The notes below the pieces were generated by a model. That model was given only the letters and a program-made list of their open reading frames with translations. It did no database searches and was not told where the DNA came from. From Darksidea phi (lineage: Eukaryota > Ascomycota > Dothideomycetes > Pleosporales > Lentitheciaceae), in assembly GCA_030770425.1 (NCBI GenBank), contig JASJFT010000106.1, positions 1 to 64,000 of the forward strand: a stretch of DNA of 64,000 nt, given 5' to 3'. Each line of letters opens with the position of its first letter. Position 1 is the stretch's first letter. Positions 34,382 through 45,360 of this stretch are shown here, piece after piece. The translations under genes and the position numbers were made by a program.

Positions 34382-35114
34382 ATCCGGCCGCCACCACCCG
34401 TTCCACATACGCCAACGTATCGCTCGCTCGCCAACCTCAAGGACTCCATCGTACGGGCCAGCGCTCCGTTGGGATGCCCATCTGATTTCTGTTATTTCAG
34501 CGCACATACTGCCGCCAGCTTCTGCAGCTGCCTTTTCATGCCTTTTCTTTCGTGTACACTACTGCGGTAATCTTCCAGCATTTGGCGTCGGTTAACAGCA
34601 GCGAGGCGAAAATACGAGCATGATCGTTAGAGTTGAGGTATCGTGGAACTCGACGGCGATGCAACGCCCCGAAACGCAATACACGTGTATGATGGGAAAG
34701 ATGTCATGCATCTTGCAAACTTGTATGGTTCACAGAGTATATAGCGGTTAATGGAGCAGATTATGTATTTTCAGGCCGCCTAGCACATTTCAACATGCCT
34801 AAGACCATACACGAGGGTCTTAGGATTGGTCGCGATGTCGAAGGGTTCCGGGGTTGAAGAAGACAATAGTAGGGCATATGGTGGAACGGCTAATAGGTCT
34901 GTTACAAGGTTCAGCATAGTCAGCACACTAGTAATCCAGGCACAAAATGTCGCTTTTGAGGGCTGGGTTGCACCTGCCCTTGGTTCTGGTCATCCGGTAC
35001 CACGCTTGAGGACCTTGATTTTCACGAAAGTAGTTTTGAGACTCCGGTCCACCAACCTACACAGTCCTCCATTCTGAGCACTAAACTACGACAATACCCT
35101 TCTGTTCGAAAGCT
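34382..35114. other. Intergenic, no supported gene
   Basis: About 730 bases between two plus-strand genes, with the 3' end of the membrane-protein gene and the promoter of the 2EXR gene. Small frames (34359-34595, 34826-35077) lack features. Confidence 0.4.
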
Positions 35115-36026
35115 ATGGCGCCAAATCTGTTATATCTCCCGCCGGAGGTGCGCAACACGATCTACAGATTCGCTCTCACAGAGCCAAAAAGTATCTACTA
35201 CCGCGAAAATGAGAGTGCTGCGTGGCGACTATGCCTCCACACTTCCGACCCAGAGGAAGCAATCGCTTCGCAACGGGAGATTGCGGCGAGAAGGCTGAGG
35301 AGAATGGCACGAGGGGCGTGGGTGAAGAATCCCAGTGACATCACTTGCAGTCCGCCTATGGATTCAGTAAAGACCCAATCAGCAAAGACAACCGAAGGAA
35401 AAAAGGACATGGTTACCTTCGGGGGCCATATCGTTGCAAATCAACTACGATACGTCTGCCGCCAACTACGCAATGAGACCAAAGGCCTTGTAACCCGCCA
35501 CAACGCCATCGAATTCACCCCCGCTACATTGCACGAAGGCCCGACACAAATCAGCCGCTTTCTCCAAGCCTGCCCTCCCACCCACAAGCATCACATCCAC
35601 ACGCTAATCGTACGTCCTGACAGACCAAGCTACCCCTGTGCGCACCCTCTCTTCCACGTCGCCGCCTCCAACCCCTCCCTCACCCTAAACCTGCACATCA
35701 TCCCGCCCCCATCGGCGCCCCCATCCTCCCCTATCTACATCTTCGCCCAAGTTCTCCGGCTCAAATACATCGTCCGCGGCGACGAAGAGTACTTCGACAA
35801 ATACCCTGATAACACGTGGTTGCAGAAGTTCCGCAAGGATATGATGCCTGGGACTGAGTGTGTGCCGCGCAATGTGCGCTTGTTCCCTTGGGAGAAGAGC
35901 GTTGATGAGGACGCGCTTCGGAAGGCCTACTTGGGCTGTCAGTTCTGGGATCGGAGCCATGATCCGCTAGGGGGGATGAATCACATGGTGAGTTTGGTGA
36001 AAGATTGGTATCGGAATGGGATTTGA
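35115..36026 (+). CDS. 2EXR/F-box-like domain protein
   Basis: A single-exon gene of 303 residues. It opens MAPNLLYLPPEVRNTIYRFA, the classical L.LPPEVRN.IY signature of the fungal 2EXR family, at residues 4-20. The second family block, NQLRYVCRQLRNETKGLV, is at about 108-125 and marks the helix that follows the variable insert. The C terminus ends HMVSLVKDWYRNGI. The decayed copy at 49349-50188 shares this pattern: MLLKLPRELRNRIY, QLKYVCKQLRSET and an end resembling SWCENGI. Function is unknown for the family; the N-terminal motif is F-box-like. Coding bias is normal, with C-ending codons in the second half. Confidence 0.75.
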   Translation: MAPNLLYLPPEVRNTIYRFALTEPKSIYYRENESAAWRLCLHTSDPEEAIASQREIAARRLRRMARGAWVKNPSDITCSPPMDSVKTQSAKTTEGKKDMVTFGGHIVANQLRYVCRQLRNETKGLVTRHNAIEFTPATLHEGPTQISRFLQACPPTHKHHIHTLIVRPDRPSYPCAHPLFHVAASNPSLTLNLHIIPPPSAPPSSPIYIFAQVLRLKYIVRGDEEYFDKYPDNTWLQKFRKDMMPGTECVPRNVRLFPWEKSVDEDALRKAYLGCQFWDRSHDPLGGMNHMVSLVKDWYRNGI

Positions 36027-37020
36027 GGTTTGTGGCGGCTTTGTGTATTCAGTGTCGGTTGGTATAGAACGTCTCAGGCTGCAATTATACCTTCACTGGT
36101 CTTACATAGCTATCGAACAGCTAGAGATCTTCAGTTGTTTTGCTGTAGGTCTTGAGAGCCGCTAACAGGCCGGACGACACCGGAACATCTGATCTATATA
36201 GGATGGGATGGGGATTGCAACATGCATCCCTCTTTTTAAGGCTTGCGTAGACCTTTGGAACTCGGCGGTACGTCGGAGCAGGTAACTTCTGTAGGATTGT
36301 GAGAGAAGTTCATTAAAGGCGAATGAAACAACTTTGAGTTCAATCGTTTAATAATCTTATTGTGCACACCTCAACAGTGCAGTACAGGACGGCCAGCCTT
36401 CATCTATACCCAGCAGCGTAAATTAAATGGATTACTGGCGCTAGCTGTGCCACACAGTGCCGCAAGTCCTCGGGCCCGTTTAAGCCAATTTGTCGGCCCG
36501 TACCGTATCTTCCTCGACTATTTCGCTTAGCATCTTAAGCCGTTTAATTATACATAGAAATATGATTTATAGATAATTCTTCTTTATACAATTTAATTCT
36601 TTTTACGTATAACATAACGTTTCAGGTATCTCAGTGATACGCTAGCTTCAAAGTCGTGTGTAGCGGATGACGGCTATGCTCTTCAGTTTCGTTGGCTAAC
36701 ATGATCTCTCCGGGTGCAAAGGAGCTTCATGCTGGTGGCTTCAAAGTACAACCTAAATTGGAGGATTTCCTCTAGAGAGGAATATATTAAGAAATTTATA
36801 TCTTCCTAGCCGACTCCGGGTGAGCACGAAAATGAAGTAATTTTATTCTCGGTAATCGGCTTCTAATTTACATATTGATTTTAAGGGCCTCTAGATGAAA
36901 TAGACTATAGTTACTCGCGAGGAATAGTTTAGCAAAAACTAGAATTTCAATCTAGTTGCGGATTTTATTGAAACTACTTGAATGCTCTGCTGTAAGTTTG
37001 CTTCCATCGCTTGCATATAC
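36027..37020. other. Intergenic, partly AT-rich
   Basis: About 1 kb. Positions 36530-36620 and 36780-36900 are AT-rich and stop-dense, consistent with eroded repeat. No open frame of interest. Confidence 0.4.
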
Positions 37021-37684
37021 CTAAACGCCTGCGTTGTGGAGATAATCCTGACATCTCCTGGTGCAATCCTGGAACTGCTTTGTTGTATAATTGCTGGGAG
37101 TATCGACATCCTTTTGCGCCTTGCACGGTGTGGTGGATTTACCGGAAAGCTCAGAGCTTTTCGAGAGAAATTCATGGGTAGCAATCTCCGTTGTCCCAGT
37201 CTTGGGAGCGTACCCAGATGACTGCCAGTTTCCCACTGTCCAGTTTTTACCCCACGCATCGAGGATGAACCAAACCTCCCAGTCAAAGCAGTATACCTTC
37301 TGGTAAAGGTATACCGAATGACCGGGTTCAGCCGAACCTGCCCATGTTCGCTTGGTCTCGATAGTAGTCTCCTCCGATGAGAAGGTTTTAGAAGCACCGC
37401 CGATTTCGACATTCAAGCCCTCGAATTCTGCAGAGACCTTCCACTGCGTATCCGCCTCGGAGTCACTAGTCACCTTGAGCGAGCTCGAAGTGTCGTAATT
37501 GTACTCCTCCTTTTCATCGCTATTATTTGTCCACGAGGAGAGGGAACTTCCATCTATGTCCAGTAAAGCGAAAGTCAATTACTTTGGATAATGCCTCATC
37601 GCCGGCGGAATAATAAAGGCTGGATTTTGCTTGATGACAAACAGCCTTGCTATCGGTGGCGGTATATTCTAGGCAGTCGGTCAT
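37021..37684 (-). pseudogene. Beta-rich protein, probably frameshifted
   Basis: On the minus strand an ATG at 37684 starts a frame reading MTDCLEYTATDSKAV and SLYYSAGDEAL, which runs out near 37530. A second frame, about 37578 to 37021, continues with LDIDGSSLSSWTNN, DTQWKVSAEFEGLNVEIGG, ETKRTWAGSAEPGHSVYLYQ and WEVWFILDAWG. The two overlap without a usable splice pair (the only candidate intron is about 29 bases), so a one-base frameshift is likely. Alternating hydrophobic/polar strands with Ser/Thr/Glu and the VYLYQ...WFILDAWG pattern resemble secreted or cytosolic beta-sandwich proteins of fungi, some of which are aerolysin-like, but the similarity is too weak to claim a function. No signal peptide was found. 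Confidence 0.4.
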
Positions 37685-39012
37685 CTTCAGAGTTTGATAT
37701 TATTGGCTCCTGAGTAGGAAGTCGAAACGAAGAGTTATCAGCTCACCATTCAACACGCGGTGTTGGAGGGCAAAGGAGAAGTAATATGAAATTTTTGAAC
37801 GCCAGTGAGGTGTGAGAGTCACAACGTTGCCCCAGTAGTTGATAATCGCGCGGAACTTTAAAGAAAGGTAACGAGCAGAAACTTTGGTGGTTTATCTTGT
37901 CGAGAGGCCCTAAGAATGTGTTTCAAGAATTGTTCTAAGAGTCCCTAAAGTATCATCCATATATGGCTGCTTAGTCACAGTATGTGGATCTGCACCGAAA
38001 GCATGTCAACGTGCATATTAGTTCGGTATGTATCAGGGATCGACAGATTTTCCGGAAGGACAAGCAGACCGGTGAACCTAAAACAGCTTCTGCAGGTGAT
38101 TACATGCACGAATAACATACTCGATTCTAATGTTCGCAGTTTTGGGTAAGTGATAGCTACTACCGGAATTAAACCCCTAGCGACGAAGGCGTTGTCTCGT
38201 GTGGAGGCGAAAAAGATATTAGTCAACCGCAAAAGGAACAATGTTATCTCCCAGTAACGAAACCGCCGGACCTTACCTGTGCCACATAGTCATATCATGT
38301 AGCTCATAACTTAAACTTGCTAAACGACACTGGAACCGGTAGTGAAAACACCACCAAGCTACATGTGATACAGAGATAATCGTCCTTCATGACTGGCCAG
38401 GCTATCCTCTAGTAAAAGAATTGCTACAGCTTTCTGTGTTACACTTATTACGAAACTCCATGCATTTTCGAGCCAATAATAAAAATACCGCAAGTTGTGT
38501 CACATTGGAAAGTGTCCTTCATCTGACCGGTCGGGCAATCGCCCAATAATGAAAATACCGCAAGTTGTGTCACATTGGAAAGTGTCCTTCATCTGACCGG
38601 TCGGACCATCGCCCAATAACATGTACACTACGGGTATCTGTGCGAAATAGCTTATAGGCCCCTATTCTTGGCTATCAAGTAAGAAATGCATTTCAGTTCA
38701 CGTCTGTCGGATCAACATTGCATACGACAATGATTTAGGTTTGATTGGTCTCGCGAAAGAGGCATGCCCAGCTCGCCACGTAGTTGAACCGAACCTGGGA
38801 TACGTCATTGTCATTTAATTAATGATGTCTCTAGGGCATTGTACTCCGTACCCGTACCCCATGGCTTCTGTTAATCTTCGTCTATATTAATCCCCAACTG
38901 TCCCTTCGCACTAAATCAACAACAACAAGAGGACCGTCACATCCAAATTTGCAGCTTAGATTATCTTTCAATCCTTTTATCAGCCCCAGTCAATTCTTCT
39001 ACATCTTCAGAC
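37685..39012. other. Intergenic with a tandem duplication
   Basis: About 1.3 kb. Apart from the 70-base tandem repeat at 38472-38611 (separate entry) it holds only short frames. The last 150 bases, AC-rich with TTCATTTAATTAATG and a CAACAACAAC leader segment, look like the promoter and 5' leader of the GMC gene. Confidence 0.45.
38472..38611. repeat. Two tandem copies of a 70-base unit
   Basis: Unit 1 (38472-38541) and unit 2 (38542-38611) match almost fully; both contain accgcaagttgtgtcacatt and ttcatctgaccggtcgg. They differ at a few positions (for example AAAAATACC versus GAAAATACC, and GGGCAATCG versus GGACCATCG). It is a recent local duplication with no coding content, about 400 bases upstream of the GMC oxidoreductase. 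Confidence 0.9.
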
Positions 39013-40750
39013 ATGGATAATATTTTCGCGACTGATATCGACCGCGTCTGCGACCTTGTTAACCAGGGATACTATGACTTCATTGTCGTTGGAAGTGGAT
39101 TAGCCGGAGGAACGCTCACCAGGGAACTTGTCGAAAATAAAAAACGTGTTCTCCTTATTGAGAAAGGTGGAGTGATCTTTTCGACTCATTGTTTGAACAC
39201 ATCCCGCCCTCATTGGGAGACCTACAGTACTGAGGGCCCAACACAGGACAACGACATAGTATACGGTGTGGTGAAGCAGAACGTTGTAACTGCTCCCGGC
39301 TCAGATGTGTATGTCGGCGGCCCCGTCTATTGTCTTGGTGGTCGGAGCACAGTCTGGGGACTGTATAGCCCGGCACTCACGGAGAAGAAACACCAAACAT
39401 TCTTCCCTGAGGAAATCTCCGACTACCTTAAGAACAATGGGTATGAGAAGGCGTTCGGACTCTTCACCAACGAATCTCAAAACTACGATCATGTGTATCC
39501 TCGCGATGATATGAAACCTTCAGTGAAGGAAGCAGAAGAAACAACAGAGAAACAGTTGCAAAACGCCGTCGAAGCGTTCTACGAATCGATCGGGAAACAG
39601 TCACACCAAACATTCTTCCCTCAGGAAATCTCCGACTACCTTGAGAACGATGGGTATAAGAAGGCGTTCGGACTCGAACCTTCAGTGAAGGAAGCAGCAG
39701 AAACAACAAAGGACCAGTTGCAAAACGCCGTCAAAGCGTTCTACGAATCGCTCGGGAAACAGTCACACCGAGTAGATCTGTCACCAATGGCGTCTGAGTT
39801 CAAGTCGAAGAAGCTCTACAACTTTCCACAGGGCGCTTATAGCACCGTTGACTACCTCCTTGATCGCACCTACAAGCGGGATCCGAATCTCACTCTCTTG
39901 TTAAATACGGAAGTCTTGACCGTTTCGAAGGACGCCAATACCGGGCAGCTTACATTGGAAGTTCGTCGTACGTCCGATCATAAAGTTTATAGGCTCTCTG
40001 CGAAAACCGTAGTCCTTAGTGCTGGGACCATTGGAACAGCCAGAATCGCACTTAGCAGTGGTTTACAGCGGCAAATACCCCTTGTGGGGAAGGGTCTTAC
40101 CGATCATGATATCTGGGGAGTTCGATTCCACATCATGACTCAAGAGCTGAAAGAACCCATAAAGTTTCAATGCCGGCTATTGATCGGCGGAGAGGACGCT
40201 TTATTGAACGTTGCCATCAACGCCAACAGCTTCCTCGCTCGAGAGTTTTCCAGTTCTCAGTTTTACAGCGCGGACGGGAAGCTTATCAATCGACCACCCT
40301 CTGCTGGGGAAAAGTACGACACAGTTAATATCACCATCGAGACTCAAGCCAAGTTGATAGATTCGAACGAAGTTTTTTAACATTCCGTCCCCGGAGCCAG
40401 TCATACGGATCAAGCGCAGGACTAAGAATCCAGTAGCATACACTGCCGAACAAGATCAGATGCAAGAGCTTGCCACCATAATCCGCGACAAGCTTACGAA
40501 AACAAACTCACGCGAAAAAGTTCCTCGGCTTTCTGTGGCTGGCTTGGGGGCTGTCGCCCATGAAGTAGGGACGATGCGTATTGAAGGCCCCCAGACAGAG
40601 GATTTTGTCGTTAATAAGAATCTGCAAGTCCGGGGCTATGATAACTTGTATATCTGCGACCTGTCGATATTCCCGTTCAGCCCTCCAGCGAATCCGTCCT
40701 TGACGCTCGCTGCCATTGCTCGGCGGTTAGCGGAGAGATTGGTAGCCTGA
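39013..40750 (+). pseudogene. GMC-type FAD oxidoreductase with one-base frameshift
   Basis: Codons 15-50 contain the ADP-binding fold YYDFIVVGSGLAGGTLTREL and an LLIEKGG end of strand 2. VYCLGGRSTVWGLYSP is the conserved GGRS.VWG loop. TVVLSAGTIGTARIAL and LTDHDIWG are the later FAD contacts. The frame ends at TAA 40378-40380 directly behind a run of six T. One base shifted, the frame resumes FNIPSPEPV and carries the catalytic-domain end: VAHEVGTMRI, with the active-site His, and PFSPPANPSLTLAAIA, with the paired Asn. Together the two parts span the usual length (about 578 residues). Either the gene is inactivated by one T in the homopolymer or this is a base-call error. A coding tandem duplication (39391-39765) sits between the FAD part and the substrate domain. 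The substrate is unknown; relatives oxidise sugars or alcohols. Confidence 0.75.
39391..39765 (+). repeat. In-frame tandem duplication inside the GMC gene
   Basis: Unit 1 (39391-39603, 213 bases) and unit 2 (39604-39765, 162 bases) begin with the same caccaaacattcttccct and end with gggaaacagtca. Unit 2 lacks 51 bases (17 codons) in the middle, so both length and gap are multiples of three. The protein therefore holds two copies of HQTFFPxEISDYLxNxGYxK and AFYESxGKQSH. The few differences are single substitutions, so the event is fairly recent. Confidence 0.9.
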
Positions 40751-40909
40751 GAGTCCTACAATATGGACAAAATGGTTGATGCTTTAGCTGTATATTTTTC
40801 GGCCTCGTTGCAGAGCAATGTCGTGTGGTTGGATATGCCAAATTGTATGATCAATCCATAAAATGTCAAGGAATGCGATTTCTCGGGACAGACACTCATA
40901 TTTCCAAAA

Positions 40910-42437
40910 ATGGCTTTTGAGGCTCAGGCCCTACACCCACTCGGTTTTACTCCTTGCAGATTGTGACTAACGCGACGTAGTGAGCGCTACCAGCTCACCA
41001 GATACATTCTCGATCGGTATCGCGGCACTTCCGTGATTTGCCGCTACACAATCCCAGAACACCTCACGATGCAAAGTGCTCGCACTAAGCTTGTCAACAC
41101 AGTCAATGGCGCTATCGGCCGCGTCATATCTAGGGCGCCTACGCTCCAAGTCGGAATCTCTGGCGAGAAAACGACCAAGCCCTTCTGGATTGAGCTTGGG
41201 AGCGTCGATTTTGATGAACACGTCAAATGGACATCTTTGGATGACTCCATGGATAGTGAACATTCCATGCAGACGGCCGCTGCATCACAGCTTGATACCC
41301 GGTTTTTCGACCTTACTGTCAGACCGGGCTAGAGAATCCTCATTATGCAACACACCGAAATTGACATCCTTGACATACTGTTCACGTGGAACCACACGCA
41401 CGGAGACGGCATGAGCCGCAAAATATTCCACCAACTTCTACTTGAAGCATTCCACGATATCATGAGAAACGGGCGCGGGCAGGACGTGGGTGCCATGACT
41501 CTGAAATTTTCGGACTCTTCCAAGGAATTTCCCCCTTCAATCGAGACTCTGGTACGGCTTCCTGTCACTCCGCTATTCGTGCTGAAGGAACTGTGGGATG
41601 ATACTAAGCCACCATCTCTCTTCCCAAGACAAACTCAGGCAAACTGGGCGCCGATTCGTACGCTGTCGTATAAGACACGATTCCTGGTCGTCACCATCTC
41701 GAATAGCATTCTGTCCAATATTGTGGCTATCTGCCACAATCATAAAACGACGCTCACGGGGCCTCTTAAATGGCCTGGCACTGGTCTCTCTAGCCTCACA
41801 CATCAAGACAAAGGACGCGACAGCCTTCGCCAGCAGTACAGCTCTAGACCAGCGGCGGTTCCTGCCTTCGCATCCCCCGGCATATCCCTGGTTTGGCCCA
41901 AACAAAACCATCGCCAACTATGTTTCTATCATGACTCACGAGTTTGACAATGTACTCGTGGCCGATATCCGCTCCAAGCTCAGCACATATTCTACCGGCA
42001 GCAATCTCTCTGAAGATCTCCTAGATTTGCTCTGGTCCACAGCCACGCGAGTACAGAGTGAGATAGAAAAGAGGCCGGAGATGGGCCTCCAAAACGACAC
42101 AGTTGGTCTTGCCAAATTTGTTCCGAATTAGAAGAAGCAGTTTCTGGGAGATCTCAAGAAGCCCCGGAAGCTCTCTTGGTTCGTTACTAATCTCGGAGTG
42201 CTCGAGGGGAAACCGGTGACGAACGCAACTGAACCTTCCGCACCAGGGACGGGTTGGTCGATCCGTCGAGCGCAATTTACCCTCAGCACTGAAATACCTG
42301 TAGCTGCCCTCTTGATTGGCGCAGCTTCTGTGAGAAACGAGGAGCTTGTTGTCACGTGTATTTGGCAGGACACCGTCGTCCTCCACCATCTTCTCCGTCC
42401 TGTCCAAGAACTTTCTGATCGACGATGCGCTAACTGA
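40910..42437 (+). pseudogene. Alcohol acetyltransferase-like pseudogene
   Basis: The plus strand shows the order of the fungal AATase/condensation-like family: ERYQLTRYILDRYRG (about 40984), VNTVNGAIGRVISRAPTLQV, then ILIMQHTEIDILDILF, WNHTHGDGMSRKIFHQLL with the HxxxDG active-site motif (about 41392), WAPIRTLSYKTRF, LALVSLASHI, STALDQRRFLPSHPP, ANYVSIMTHEFDN, and, near the end, WFVTNLGVLEGKP and IRRAQFTLSTEIP. It is broken: TAG at 41330-41332 where Trp is expected after VRPG, a frame change near 41765 and TAG at 42129-42131. The N terminus also needs an unclear splice after an ATG at 40910. Both stops are C:G to T:A changes in a CpA/TpG context, as RIP would make, but two sites are too few to prove it. 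It follows the GMC gene by 160 bases on the same strand. Confidence 0.75.
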
Positions 42438-43003
42438 CACCTTCGATGGCACCTTTTTGGGCGGCGGATATGGAGCAGAAGACCGCTGGCAGCGAGCAAA
42501 CCACTGCGCCTAACTTGCGCAACTAGGCAGAGCCGGCGAAGAAGTCGGAGTAGTGAGGGAACCCTCCTACTGATTTCCTCGACTCTGTGTACACAAGAGA
42601 AATCGCTGCTAATATTTCACAAGCCAGTCTGAAACATATATTTCGCATGTTTCGGAGAGGCGTTACTCGAGTCCGCTTCAAATGGAATGGAGTGATCGAT
42701 TTGGGCCGGATGCGTTTCGATACCCATGGAAGCCCCCTTAGGCAAAAGGCAACCTACTGTGATGGTGTTGACGGACACCGAGAGCTTGGAGTTCGGGTTT
42801 GCGGAATGGCGCGGTTCCGGTATTCCTTCAATGTGCACCTCGTCGAAGGCCAAATGAGATATCTCTATATAGTTACAAGATGAAATAAACAGCTTCGCCT
42901 TGGGATTTGACTCTTCCATTGACGTAGAAAAAAAGGTCCTCAATATAACTCGAGCGTTTCCTCGTTACGAGATGGAAACAATCTGCAGGCTGGGGCGAGT
43001 TGG
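42438..43003. other. Intergenic between convergent genes
   Basis: Short overlapping frames on both strands (42587-42883 plus, 42617-42943 minus) without recognisable features. It holds the 3' ends of the acetyltransferase pseudogene and of the minus-strand membrane protein. Confidence 0.4.
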
Positions 43004-44438
43004 CTATCGCGGCTTCGAATCTATGCCACTGACAATCGCCAACAGGGCCAGGAGAACTAGAGTTGTTAGCTTGGTTGATTGCATCTAACAGTTCAAACTG
43101 ACCCGTAGCAACTGTCAATATGAACGCGGCTACCGTGAATGCTGTCTGCACATCCCCACCTCGCGCACTCCAGATTACACCAACCAGAGTGCTTGCTACA
43201 CATGGTATCATGCCCAGGACCGCGATTCGAGTGCCATTCCAGCCTTCAACGAACTCGAGCGCGTGTCGCTTGTCTTGCTGCCGCAGTCGAAAGACCCATT
43301 CGACCCAGTCTGTTTCCGGGCCGAATTCTGAGGGATGGTTGTATGCGTAGAGGACTTCTCTCATGGTCATTTCATCGAATGGTACGGGCGTGGGTCGAGT
43401 GTGGGATGTGTACTGAATACTGGTAAGTGTCTGTTACTTCTGAAGGGGGAATGAACGGCAGCGTACGGATAACAATCTTACGGTCCTGAGCGTCTTCAAG
43501 GAAAAGAATCGCCTCCGGAAACCACAGATGTCGTTCTGATATCTGTCTCTCAAGCCGTCAAAGAGTTGTCGGTCGGTTGTAATGACTTTTGGATGTGCAG
43601 CCAAAAGCTTCTTGTACTGTTCCTCTTTTTCAAATTTGGACGCCAGAGTCACCTGTATCTGGCTTAGTGAACACCCTCTGCTATAACAGACTAAGTTGAG
43701 AGTGCACGTGGGTTTCTGAGTGGGATCTTCGTTCTGCTTCTGACTTGCTGCACTTTTATTCGAAGCGATTGGGCCGAATGGCGGAAATTGTTCCGAGATC
43801 AGCACCTCGGGGCTTAGTAGGGCCCCATACGATTCCACCGCCGCGGACGTAGGCGGAAGAGGCTTGGGCCGTTTAGATGTTTCAGAACGGAACACGCCGG
43901 TGATATCCGCTTCGTCGTCCAGGATGTTCTTCTGATGCCCTTTCTCATCCCTTGCGTGAATTTGCTGAGCTTGGGGCATTGGATCATCGTCCGCAATTCC
44001 CAACCTTGGCGGAGCCTGCTCTGATGCCGGACCGGAGCGATTGATTTGGTCTTGGGAGACCCTGCGGGCATCAGGGGAGCTAGGCATGAAGCTCATGGGC
44101 CGTTCCTTGGGATATATCATCGGTTCCTGCTCGTCCTCGTTGGGGGCAGGGTTGTGCGACGTGGGCGCGTCGGCGGCGGGGCGCGGAAGCCATCGTTGAT
44201 TTTGGAGAGATCCACTTTGCAAGGGTATGAATAAGGAGACTCGAGGAGGGTCACTGGGTGATGGGGAGAAATGGTTTTCCGAAGGCGAGAAGAGGCCATC
44301 CGAAGGCTGCGGTCTAGGTGAAGTATGTGGGGTAGTATTGTTGGTTCTGTTCTTGAACATTCTCCAAAACGACAATGTGGTATCTCGGTGATTACAGACG
44401 GAAATCGTCAGGGTAGGCAGCGTTCGAAATGGGGCCAA
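43004..44438 (-). CDS. Conserved fungal protein with C-terminal membrane helices
   Basis: Three minus-strand exons: 43467-44438, 43103-43412 and 43004-43056, with introns of 54 bases (GTACGC...TTCAG) and 46 bases (GTCAGT...TCTAG). Up to 444 residues; the Met at 44360 (MFKNRTNNTTPHTSP) is an alternative start. The first 220 residues are Pro/Ser-rich and disordered. Then comes a conserved core: CGFRRRFFSLKTLRTVRLLS in exon 1, and in exon 2 RPTPVPFDEMTMREVLYAY, WVEWVFRLRQQDKRHALEF and VEGWNGTRIAVLGMIP. Two hydrophobic helices follow (CVASTLVGVIW and AAFILTVATVLLALLAIV). Splicing was chosen because it restores RTVRLLS-YTSHTRP and ILTVAT-VLLALLA. This is a widespread ascomycete family, often with the GGDVQTAFTVAAFI block, of unknown function; it probably sits in an internal membrane. 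Confidence 0.75.
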
Positions 44439-45360
44439 CGCCCAAGGTTTAAAGCGACCATTATATTCAGCTCAGACTACCCCCCACATGACAGTTAGTC
44501 TCCGACGCCTGTCTATCACAGCCACTGTGGATTGTATCGACTGGCCAATAAGCGGTCACAGCCATCGCTTGGGCAGTGGCTATGCGATTCGACTCTGCCT
44601 TGCGAGTGGCAGGGCAGAACTTCTCTTGCTCTTATCAGTTGTAAGCCGAGGACCATATCACATGATTGGCTACAGTCTTACTCATCAGGTCCGACTAGTT
44701 ATTTATGGGCTCTCCACATGTACCTCTACTTCACACATACTTCATACACACATACCATAATAGCACGCTGATACTGCTCTTCAGATTACCACACGAACCA
44801 CGAACGCTTCGCAGCCGGGCTACCCGAAGCTAATCCAAATCAGGCATCGTGTCTGCACAATCTAGCCCCATCTCTAATGATCGACAGCCTCTCATCACGA
44901 CGCGTTTTCTTCTTAACGATGATGCGGAGTTTTCACATCATCTACACTATATCATCTTTTTCTATCCTGCATTCCCGTAGAACCCGGAGAAATGCACGTT
45001 ACGCCTGCCTCCAATTTACGCGATGAGCGAGGATCACCCCGGACCGTGTCGCCGCCACTAACACCACGACGCGCCTGAAATGCCGGTGGCTACATTTAGA
45101 TTGATTAAGGGCGAGGTCACGCCCCCACCACCCGCAACGCAAACCTGGATAATCATGCTCTAGAAACAGAATGTTTCGTTCGCTACATATTGACGTGCAG
45201 GGCTTAGATCGCGGAGGCAAATGATCCGCGTTCAGAATTGCTTGTTGCGAAATTGGACGATGTGCACAGGTGCTTTATATAGCACAATGTGGACGTCGTC
45301 TTTTCGAAAGTCCGTCGTGCTGTTATCTTCGTCTTTTACTGTTCTCTGGTTAATGCCAAA
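44439..45360. other. Divergent promoter region
   Basis: About 920 bases between the ATGs of the minus-strand membrane protein and the plus-strand GH131 gene. No supported gene; frames are short and overlapping. GCTTTATATAGCACAATG near 45270-45287 could be the TATA region of the GH131 gene, about 85 bases before its ATG. Confidence 0.4.

Noticed and set aside
38881..38935. CAACAACAAC near the GMC gene as another LINE tail
   Set aside because: Only three units, no matching LINE 3' motif upstream and no flanking duplication; it is part of the 5' leader.
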